The notes beneath the pieces were generated by a model. It saw only the letters and a program-made list of their open reading frames with translations, had not been told where the DNA came from and did no database searches. From the NCBI GenBank assembly GCA_016712505.1, contig JADJQY010000008.1, positions 434,001-498,000 of the forward strand: DNA of 64,000 nt. The letters run 5' to 3'. Below are positions 57,507 through 64,000 of this stretch, one piece after another (position 1 is the first letter of the stretch; every line of letters starts with the position of its first letter). This DNA comes from Candidatus Eiseniibacteriota bacterium (lineage in GTDB: Bacteria > Eisenbacteria > RBG-16-71-46 > CAIMUX01). Both the position numbers and the translations under genes were made by a program.

Positions 57507-58544
57507 ATGGCCATGGCGTCACCGGGAAGCGCAAAAGCCGCCTACATGAAAGGACCGCAAAAGGCGGCCCTGGTCCTGCTCGCCCTGGGGAATGAGGCCG
57601 CCGCCTCGCTCATGCGGGCCCTGCACCCCGAGGAGGTCGAGCGGCTCACCATGGAAGTGGCGAACCTGGGTGAGATCCCGTCCGAAGTGCGCGACAACAT
57701 CATGCGCGAGTTCGACGAGATGATGCTCGCCCAGAGCTATCTCACCGCCGGCGGTCCGGACGTGGCGCGCGAGATCCTGGTCAAGGCACTGGGCAGCGAG
57801 CGGGCCGAGGAAGTGCTGGAGAAGATCCAGCTCACCGCCGCGGGCGAGATGTTCCAGATGAACATGCTCAACGATGTCGACTCGAACCAACTCCTGTCGT
57901 TCATCCAGGGAGAGCACCCGCAGACCATCGCCCTCATCCTGGTGCAGCTCAAGAGCGCGCAGGCGGCGCGCGTGCTCTCGTTGCTGCCCCCCGAGCTGCA
58001 ACCGGACGTGATCAGCCGGATCGCCACCATGGAGCAGATCTCGCCCGAGATGATCCGCGAGATCGAGGCGGTGCTGGAGCAAAACCTGGCCGGCATGGTG
58101 AAGGCGACCAAGCGTCGGTTGGGAGGCGTTCCCGCGGTGGCCGACATGCTGAACCAGGTCGACCGTTCGACCGAGAAGAACATCATCGGCCAGATCGAGT
58201 CGGACAATCCTGAGCTGGCGGTGCAGATCCGCAACCTGATGTTCGTCTTCGACGACATCATCGGATTCGAGGACAAGGAGATCCAGCGCATCCTGAAGGA
58301 GGTCGACTCCCGTGACCTCGCGCTCGCGCTCAAGATCGCGAGCGAGGACCTGCGCAACAAGGTGTTCCGCAATCTTTCCCAGCGCGCGGCCGAGATGCTC
58401 AAGGATGAGCTCGAGTTCCTCGGACCGGTTCCGCTGCGGAACGTCGAGGAGTGCCAGCGGAAGATCGTCGACGCGGTGCGCCGCCTGGACGAGTCGGGCG
58501 AGATCCACCTGAGCCGCGGCGACCAGGGGGACGAGCTTGTCTAG
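57507..58544 (+). CDS. fliG: flagellar motor switch protein FliG
   Basis: A 345-residue rotor protein that transmits torque from the stators. KAALVLLALGNEAAASLM, the EHPQTIALIL motif, the hinge and ADMLNQVDRSTEKNI, and the torque helix with charged residues (DDIIGFEDKEIQRILKEVDSRDLALALK) are all present. It overlaps fliH by 8 bp. Confidence 0.96.
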   Translation: MAMASPGSAKAAYMKGPQKAALVLLALGNEAAASLMRALHPEEVERLTMEVANLGEIPSEVRDNIMREFDEMMLAQSYLTAGGPDVAREILVKALGSERAEEVLEKIQLTAAGEMFQMNMLNDVDSNQLLSFIQGEHPQTIALILVQLKSAQAARVLSLLPPELQPDVISRIATMEQISPEMIREIEAVLEQNLAGMVKATKRRLGGVPAVADMLNQVDRSTEKNIIGQIESDNPELAVQIRNLMFVFDDIIGFEDKEIQRILKEVDSRDLALALKIASEDLRNKVFRNLSQRAAEMLKDELEFLGPVPLRNVEECQRKIVDAVRRLDESGEIHLSRGDQGDELV

Positions 58545-59247
58545 CCTGGTGCGCAACACGCGGCTGTCGGATGACGCCTATCAGCTGCGCGATCCGGAGG
58601 CTGAGGCCCGCCTGCGCGCGGCGCCGGTCACCCTGGGCTACACCGAGGAGGAGCTCCAGGCCGCGCGGGCCGAGGCCCACCGGGCAGGGCGCGAGGACGC
58701 GTGGCTCGAGATTGCACCGCTCAAGCGTGAGCTGGAGGCGGAGACGGCCCGCGCCGTGGCGGCGCTCCACGCGTTGGCCGGCCGGCTGGAGGGCGAGTTT
58801 CGCCGGATGCTCTCCTCGCACGCCGAGGACCTCTGCCAGTTTGCCTTCGAGATCGCCTCCCGGGTCGTCCGGGTCGAGCTGCGGCAACGGCCGGAAGCGA
58901 TCGTCCCGCTCGTCCGGGAGATGCTGGAACAGGCGGCGTCGGCCGAACGGGTGCATGTGCGCCTTTCGACGCGCGACTTCAACTATCTGAAGCAAGACCC
59001 GGCGCACCTGCCGGAGACCCTGGCTTTCCCCAATCTCCGGCTCCGTCCCGACTCTTCGCTCGAACCGGGCGGCTGCGTGGTCGAGTCCGAACAGGGGAAC
59101 TGGGACGCCCGGGTGGCGACGCAGCTGGCGCGGATCGAGCTTGCGCTGAACGAGCCGCGTCCGGACCTGCAGCTCGTCGAGCGCGAGAATCCTCTCGGGA
59201 CGGAAGCCACCCTCGGGAACGAAGGCGAAGCGGCGGCGGCGGCATGA
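58537..59247 (+). CDS. fliH: flagellar export ATPase regulator FliH
   Basis: A 236-residue stator of the export ATPase. A long charged helix (about 40-100) with AxxxG-like repeats is followed by the FliH/YscL domain (FAFEIASRVVRVELRQRPEAIVPLVREML, LRPDSSLEPGGCVVESEQGNWDARVATQL). The start is TTG 58537 within the end of fliG (ggggga upstream); GTG 58549 is an alternative. An Ala run ends the protein, overlapping fliI by 4 bp. Confidence 0.9.
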   Translation: MSSLVRNTRLSDDAYQLRDPEAEARLRAAPVTLGYTEEELQAARAEAHRAGREDAWLEIAPLKRELEAETARAVAALHALAGRLEGEFRRMLSSHAEDLCQFAFEIASRVVRVELRQRPEAIVPLVREMLEQAASAERVHVRLSTRDFNYLKQDPAHLPETLAFPNLRLRPDSSLEPGGCVVESEQGNWDARVATQLARIELALNEPRPDLQLVERENPLGTEATLGNEGEAAAAA

Positions 59248-60590
59248 GCCTCCTCCTGACCGAACGTCTGCGCGAGAAGCGCGCGCGACTCGAGACGGCC
59301 GAACTCCATCGGCCGACCGGAACGGTGGTGAAGGTCGCCGGTCCGTTGGTGGAATCGAACGGCCCCCCGGCCGCGGTCGGCGAGCTCTGCCCGATCATCT
59401 CGAGCGGCGCCACCGACCCGATCCTGGCCGAGGTGGTCGGATTTCGCGGACACCGCCTGCTGCTCATGGCCTATGGCGCCATGGATGGACTGCGCGCGGG
59501 GGCAGAGGTGCTGGCCAGTGGTGGTCCGCTCACCGTTCCGGTGGGGGACGCCCTGCTCGGTCGGGTGCTCGATGGCCTCGGGCAGCCGATCGATGGTCTC
59601 GGCCCGCTGCAAGGAGCGACTCAGGCGTCGATCTCGGTCGCGCCTCCACACCCGCTCAAGCGCACGCGGGTGCTCGATCCACTCGGGACCGGAATCCGCA
59701 CCATCGACTCGATGCTGACCGTGGGACGCGGGCAGCGTCTGGGGATCTTCGCCGGCAGCGGCGTGGGCAAGTCGGTCCTGCTCGGCACCATCGCCCGGCG
59801 GACCGAGGCGCAGGTGAGCGTGGTCGCGCTGGTCGGCGAGCGTGGCCGCGAGGTGAAGGAGTTCCTGGAGCGGGACCTGACCGAGGAAGGGCTCCGCCGC
59901 TCGGTCGTGGTGGTCGCCACCTCGGATCAACCGCCGCTCCTGCGGGTGAAGGCGGCCCTGGTTGCGACCCGCATCGCCGAGGCGTTTCGCGATACCGGAA
60001 AGGATGTGCTCCTGCTCATGGACTCCCTCACCCGCTTTGCCATGGCGCAGCGCGAGGTGGGGCTCCTGGCCGGGGAGCCGCCCACGACCAAGGGATACAC
60101 CCCGTCGGTCTTCGCGCTGCTTCCGCAACTGCTCGAGCGAGCCGGGACCGGCGAACGGGGCTCGGTGACCGGCCTCTACACCGTACTGGTCGAAGGGGAC
60201 GACTTGAACGACCCGATCGCGGACGCGGCCCGTTCGGTGCTCGATGGACACGTGGTGCTCTCGCGCCGCCTGGCCACCCAGAATCGTTACCCCGCGATCG
60301 ATGTGCTGGAGAGCGTGTCGCGCGTGATGAGCGACATCGCGCCGCTCGAGCACAAGGAGGCCGCGAATCAGGTGCGCGAGTGGCTGGCCGCCTATCGCGA
60401 GGTCGAGGACTTGATCCACCTCGGAGCGTATGTGCGGGGCACGAACCGCACCGCGGACGAGGCGATCGATCGGATGCCCGAGCTCCTCCGCTTCATGCGG
60501 CAAGGCTCGGGTGAAGGCACGCCGTACCCCGACACGATCCGCTGGCTGCGCGATCTCGTCACCGGAACGGCGGAAGGGCGACAGGGATGA
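59244..60590 (+). CDS. fliI: flagellum-specific export ATPase FliI
   Basis: A 448-residue hexameric ATPase related to F1-beta that unloads substrates for the flagellar type III exporter. Walker A AGSGVGKS near 171-178, Walker B VLLLMDSLTRFA, and GLYTVLVEGDDLNDPIADAARSVLDGHVVLSR are diagnostic. The start and stop overlap neighbours by ATGA. Confidence 0.97.
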   Translation: MSLLLTERLREKRARLETAELHRPTGTVVKVAGPLVESNGPPAAVGELCPIISSGATDPILAEVVGFRGHRLLLMAYGAMDGLRAGAEVLASGGPLTVPVGDALLGRVLDGLGQPIDGLGPLQGATQASISVAPPHPLKRTRVLDPLGTGIRTIDSMLTVGRGQRLGIFAGSGVGKSVLLGTIARRTEAQVSVVALVGERGREVKEFLERDLTEEGLRRSVVVVATSDQPPLLRVKAALVATRIAEAFRDTGKDVLLLMDSLTRFAMAQREVGLLAGEPPTTKGYTPSVFALLPQLLERAGTGERGSVTGLYTVLVEGDDLNDPIADAARSVLDGHVVLSRRLATQNRYPAIDVLESVSRVMSDIAPLEHKEAANQVREWLAAYREVEDLIHLGAYVRGTNRTADEAIDRMPELLRFMRQGSGEGTPYPDTIRWLRDLVTGTAEGRQG

Positions 60591-60601
60591 AGGAGGGCTC
60601 G

Positions 60602-61045
60602 ATGAAGAGGTTTCGCTTTCCGCTCGAGGGAGTCTCGAAGGTCCGCGACAACGAGGTCAAGGCGCGTGAGGCGACCCTGGCCAGTGCCCAGCGTGAACTC
60701 CATGCCGCGCGCGAAACCAAGAGTCGTCTGATCGATGCCATGCGCAGCAGCCTGCGCCGGCCGAGTCAGAGCAATGTGATCGACGTGACCGATCTGCTCG
60801 CGCTCGAGCGGGAGCGCAACCGGCTGCGCGCGCAACTCACCCAGCAGGATGAGCATCTGCGCAACTGGATCCGCCAGGTCGAGGCCGAGCGCGACCGACT
60901 TCTCGAGGCGCGGCAAAAGGCGGAGGCAGTCGAGAAGCTGCGCGAGCGTCGCTACCTGGAGTTCGTGCAGCAGGTGTTGCGCGAGGAGCAGGGGATGACC
61001 GACGAGGTGGCCGGACGGATGCGCTCGATGCGCGAGGCGGCCTAG
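60602..61045 (+). CDS. fliJ: flagellar export protein FliJ
   Basis: A 147-residue coiled-coil protein that fits inside the FliI ring. MKRFRFPLEGVSKVRDNEVKAREATLA is the family start; the rest is two long helices (heptads through about 140). ATG 60602 with ggaggg upstream is preferred to ATG 60587 inside the fliI end. Confidence 0.88.
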   Translation: MKRFRFPLEGVSKVRDNEVKAREATLASAQRELHAARETKSRLIDAMRSSLRRPSQSNVIDVTDLLALERERNRLRAQLTQQDEHLRNWIRQVEAERDRLLEARQKAEAVEKLRERRYLEFVQQVLREEQGMTDEVAGRMRSMREAA

Positions 61046-61110
61046 GAAGTTCAGCCGGGTCGGGGCGCGGGAACTCGCGTCTCGGCCCACCCAGGAGTGA
61101 GTCGGGAAGG

Positions 61111-61761
61111 ATGACCAAGGTGCGACCGGAGCAGACGAACCCGAGGCGAGGTCAAGAGGGGCTGGGGACGATTCCCGCCTTCTTCGTGATCTCGCTCTCT
61201 GCGTTTCTCGTCTTTCTCGTCGTGGCGATGTATGCCACGGGCGTGGCGCAGCGGTATCTGATGCCGATCCTGAAAGCCAAGGCGCTCGATCTGGCCGACA
61301 CGGTCGAAGGACGCAAACCGTCCGCGGCTGCGGCCGACTCCGCCTCCACGGCGCCGCAGGACTCCTTGCGGGCGCTGCTGACCCAGATCGAGACGGAGCG
61401 GGTGGCGCTCGCGCAGGAGAAGGACGAGCTGGCCTCTCTCCGGTCCGAGATCGACAGCGTGATGACCGGCTTCAAGGCGTTGCAGAGCAGCGAAGCCGAC
61501 CGGCAGGCCATCCTGCTCGCCAAGATGACGCCGGACGAGGCGGCCATGATCCTCGAGGAGATGGACGACGTCGCGCTCGACGCGGTGCTGTCCCGGATGA
61601 CGCCGAAGGCGGCGAGCCGCGTGATGGGTCGAATCGATCCCACCCGCTTGGCCCGCCTCGCGATGGAAGGAATCGGTGCCGACGCCATGGCCGAAGTCGC
61701 CGTGCCTCCGGGAGCCACCGCTCCAACCTCGGTTCCACCACAGTCCGGAGGTGCGCAATGA
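61111..61761 (+). CDS. motE: MotE-like flagellar chaperone
   Basis: A 216-residue inner-membrane protein: one helix (FFVISLSAFLVFLVVAMYATG, about 25-45), a coiled coil (SLRALLTQIETERVALAQEKDELASLRSEID) and a MgtE-N/MotE-like domain (ILLAKMTPDEAAMILEEMDDVALDAVLSRMTPKAASRVM). In other bacteria such proteins stabilise stator protein MotC. Position between fliJ and fliK is the usual one. It overlaps fliK by ATGA. Confidence 0.85.
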   Translation: MTKVRPEQTNPRRGQEGLGTIPAFFVISLSAFLVFLVVAMYATGVAQRYLMPILKAKALDLADTVEGRKPSAAAADSASTAPQDSLRALLTQIETERVALAQEKDELASLRSEIDSVMTGFKALQSSEADRQAILLAKMTPDEAAMILEEMDDVALDAVLSRMTPKAASRVMGRIDPTRLARLAMEGIGADAMAEVAVPPGATAPTSVPPQSGGAQ

Positions 61762-64000
61762 TCGAGATTCCGCTCGGTGGCTTCTGGCCGTCCGTCCTGT
61801 CCGCGACCGAGGCGCGCCCGCTCGGCGACCCGTCGACTCCAACCCTGGATGGGCAGGAGCCGCAGGAACTGACGGCGGAGGACGCGGGCCTTTCGCTGTT
61901 TGCCACCATGCTGCAGTCGCTGACCGATTCCCGTCCGCGCCTCCCGGAGGCGCCGCAGGGCGGGGCGCATGACGCCTCGATGGCCGACACGCCGCAGGTG
62001 ATGGCGGGCGGGACGAGCGGCGCTTCGAACGGTGCGATCCCGGCTGTTGCTTCGGCCCAGACGGCAGCGGCCGCGATCGGCTCCCTCTCCGCCCCGCTGT
62101 CCGAGGCACCTCTTCCGGCAGGAGGCGGCGAGACCGCCTCAGCGCCTGCGCCGATTCTTCTCTCCAGCGCCCTCCTGGCCGGAGCGGAGCAGCACACCAT
62201 CATGCACTCGAAGGCCGGAGCGGCCGGTTCGGTCGCTCCGATGGCCGTGCGCGCGCCGGCGAGTTCACCCACCCACCTCTCGGCTCCGCTGCCGTCGGGT
62301 TCCGCGGGGGTGCGGATTGGACGGACGACGGGAGTCGACGCGGGATCTCCGCCCACCGGGTCGCCGCCGCAGGGTCCGGTGGCGCGTCGGTCCTCCGAGG
62401 GAAGAGGCGTCACCGCCCAGGAGTCCGACGTGGCGGCCGTCGCCCGAGGCGAGAGTGCCGGCGAGGCGCAGCAGACCTTCGATCTCGCGGTCGGCACGGC
62501 GCGGGAGCTTCGAGGGGAACGCGCGGAGGCAGCTCCGGAGGCGTCTGGTCCGTACCCTTCGGTCGCCCGCTCTACCGGGGCTGATGATACCGCACCGCCG
62601 CTCCCTGGATCGGAGACCATCGCGCTCGCATCGCCCTCGATTCGATCCGATCGATCGACCAGCTCGACCCCCGGCGGCTCCGTGATCCCGGAGGTTGCTA
62701 CGCCTCGCGCCGGTCGCGCCGACGTTGCGCCGGTCGTGCAGCGATCGGAGCCTGAGGGTCGGAGCGGCGGAGCTGAGCCTACCTCCGAGACGACGCTCTC
62801 CCGCGGCCCCGCCGCGCCGCGGCGCGAGCTGCCTCCCTTTGCTCCCGCCGGTCCGATGATCACCGTCTCGGCCGATTGGGTGCTCGAGAGTGCCGAGCCG
62901 GTTGCGGTCGTTCCGACCGATGCGGGGCCGATCGGCGCGCGTTCCGCTTCTGCGGCTCCCTCCGCTCCGACCGATTCGGGATCCGCTCCGGGGGCCGAGG
63001 ATGGGGCGCCGGTGGCGACGCCGATCCGGTCGGAAACTGGTTCGACGCGGATCAACCTGGCGGCGCTGGTCCGGGGTCGGCAGGACGGATTGCTGCTCGC
63101 AGCCGAAGCGGAGGCCCGTGGCTTGACGCTCCGCCTCACCGACTTCCTGGAGTCGAGCCCGACGATTCCACGCACGCCCGAAACGGTTGCGGTGATCCGG
63201 GTGGCGAACGTCCCGAACTCGGTTGCGGCGGCCGATCCAACTGGCGTCGACGCGCCGTCCAGGGCCGGAGGCGCGGAGCTTTCTCCACCGGCACAGCCGG
63301 GAAACCCGGCAGACGAAGCGGCGGTGGCCGCGGCCCGAACTCCCGCGTCGCCCCCGGCCCAAGCCGCGCAGAGCGTGACTGCACCGGCGGCGCGGGGCGA
63401 ACTCACTTCAATCGCGGCTCCCTCGATCGAGGAAGCCGCCACCTCGTCGTCGACCCTGGAGTCCCCAGCGGAGTCCTCCGCCCATCCGGGCTCCATCGTT
63501 GCCTCGGCAGTGTCGCCCGCCACCGACGGAGAGAACGGCCTGATCGCGTCCGCGGCTACGGCCGCTGACCTTCCGGGTCCGCCGGCCCTCGCGGCGAAGG
63601 CGGTACGGGCGGGGCAGGCCACCGACGCGCGGCCGCGCGAGCCGCGTCCAGCCTCGGGGGAGAAGGCTACCGGCGCGAGCCGGTCGTTCGAGGCGACCAC
63701 GCCGCACGCCGCGTTGGTGTCCAATCCGGCGGTCGAACCGGTCACCACCTCCGAGCGCACTCTGAACACGGACCAGCCGGCGCTGTCTTCGTCGCCTCCA
63801 CGGGCCGAAGGGACGGGTCGCGTGGAACCGCGCCCTTCGGGAGACGAACCTCGGCCGGATTCCGCCCCGCGCGTCGGCGCGGTGGAGGTCAGGGGCGAAC
63901 TGACGTCCTCCGTCTCGGAGTCGGAGAGCGCTGCTGTCGCCCCGAGGCCGGAGGTGAACACGCGCACGTCTCGGCCCGCGCGTGCCCAAGCGACGATCGT
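61758..64000 (+). CDS. fliK: FliK-like flagellar hook-length control protein, N-terminal part
   Basis: From ATG 61758 one frame stays open to the end of the window (at least 747 codons), starting MIEIPLGGFWPSVLSATEAR. It is very rich in Ala, Pro, Ser, Gly and Arg with no membrane helix, which fits the disordered secreted ruler region of FliK. The conserved C-terminal switch domain lies beyond the window. Position after motE in an flgB-fliK order supports the call, and the length would make it unusually large. Opposite-strand open frames here are shadows of its GC-rich codons. Confidence 0.75.
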   Translation, partial: MIEIPLGGFWPSVLSATEARPLGDPSTPTLDGQEPQELTAEDAGLSLFATMLQSLTDSRPRLPEAPQGGAHDASMADTPQVMAGGTSGASNGAIPAVASAQTAAAAIGSLSAPLSEAPLPAGGGETASAPAPILLSSALLAGAEQHTIMHSKAGAAGSVAPMAVRAPASSPTHLSAPLPSGSAGVRIGRTTGVDAGSPPTGSPPQGPVARRSSEGRGVTAQESDVAAVARGESAGEAQQTFDLAVGTARELRGERAEAAPEASGPYPSVARSTGADDTAPPLPGSETIALASPSIRSDRSTSSTPGGSVIPEVATPRAGRADVAPVVQRSEPEGRSGGAEPTSETTLSRGPAAPRRELPPFAPAGPMITVSADWVLESAEPVAVVPTDAGPIGARSASAAPSAPTDSGSAPGAEDGAPVATPIRSETGSTRINLAALVRGRQDGLLLAAEAEARGLTLRLTDFLESSPTIPRTPETVAVIRVANVPNSVAAADPTGVDAPSRAGGAELSPPAQPGNPADEAAVAAARTPASPPAQAAQSVTAPAARGELTSIAAPSIEEAATSSSTLESPAESSAHPGSIVASAVSPATDGENGLIASAATAADLPGPPALAAKAVRAGQATDARPREPRPASGEKATGASRSFEATTPHAALVSNPAVEPVTTSERTLNTDQPALSSSPPRAEGTGRVEPRPSGDEPRPDSAPRVGAVEVRGELTSSVSESESAAVAPRPEVNTRTSRPARAQATI

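Noticed and set aside
61472..63967. 831-codon minus-strand open frame opposite fliK
   Set aside because: Antisense shadow of Ala/Pro-rich codons; the plus frame from 61758 fits the flagellar operon with an ATGA overlap.

Overview
The window comes from a GC-rich, diderm, flagellated bacterium. Signs of this are lipoprotein and signal peptides, an M1 peptidase with a FlgD-like C-terminal sorting domain, a flagellar basal-body/export operon, GroES/GroEL, and ferredoxin-linked 2-oxoacid metabolism beside a homodimeric pyruvate dehydrogenase E1. Heavy use of sigma-54 activators, the sorting domain and the KorB-KorC fusion suggest a poorly sampled FCB-type or neighbouring phylum (Eisenbacteria, Krumholzibacteriota or Gemmatimonadota-like). 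That placement is inference. No rRNA or tRNA genes and no CRISPR array were seen.

Layout. 0.1-8.9 kb: aceE, a B12-binding-type radical SAM protein, a small methyltransferase, a lone degenerate receiver protein behind a good sigma-54 promoter, then a ferredoxin / VorB-KorA / KorB-KorC 2-oxoacid:ferredoxin oxidoreductase operon ending in a clear terminator. 9-12.2 kb: an NtrC-type regulator and its histidine kinase (one frameshift). 12.2-17.2 kb: a three-gene SPFH/zinc-ribbon/coiled-coil operon divergent from an unusual sigma-54 activator (phospho-Asp replaced by Glu, Walker B Glu replaced by Ala). 17.2-20 kb: groES-groEL with a long, structured leader. 20.05-29 kb: an accessory, decaying stretch with a class IIC group II intron just after the groEL terminator, a second ORF-deleted group II intron of another class, an HNH endonuclease gene with a frameshift, an 18-bp palindrome in three copies, low-complexity tandem repeats, a small secreted protein, and a TPR/sigma-54 activator gene broken by many frameshifts. 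29-36.6 kb: lipoprotein, hflX, a PMT-like membrane glycosyltransferase, an NmrA-type NAD(P) protein, vapBC and a YhiN-type flavoprotein. 36.7-39.9 kb: PdxR-like regulator with pdxS-pdxT (vitamin B6). 39.9-54.3 kb: a hybrid histidine kinase, a tightly overlapped ispH-M1 peptidase-mutY-rlu operon, and, divergent from it, a tricorn-like protease, era, an EamA transporter and a GlcD-like oxidase. 54.5-64 kb: flagellar operon flgB-flgC-fliE-fliF-fliG-fliH-fliI-fliJ-motE-fliK behind a consensus sigma-54 promoter; fliK runs off the window.

How parts work together. Sigma-54 control recurs: promoter matches lie before the lone receiver gene, the SPFH operon and the flagellar operon, with a weaker one before groES, and each has an inverted repeat upstream that could bind an activator. 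The SPFH operon next to a divergent sigma-54 activator resembles the PspF/phage-shock arrangement, with different effector proteins, and is the most interesting system candidate here. Several genes carry single-base frameshifts or a stop. Those in the histidine kinase and the tricorn-like protease may be assembly indels; those clustered at 20-29 kb look more like real decay.
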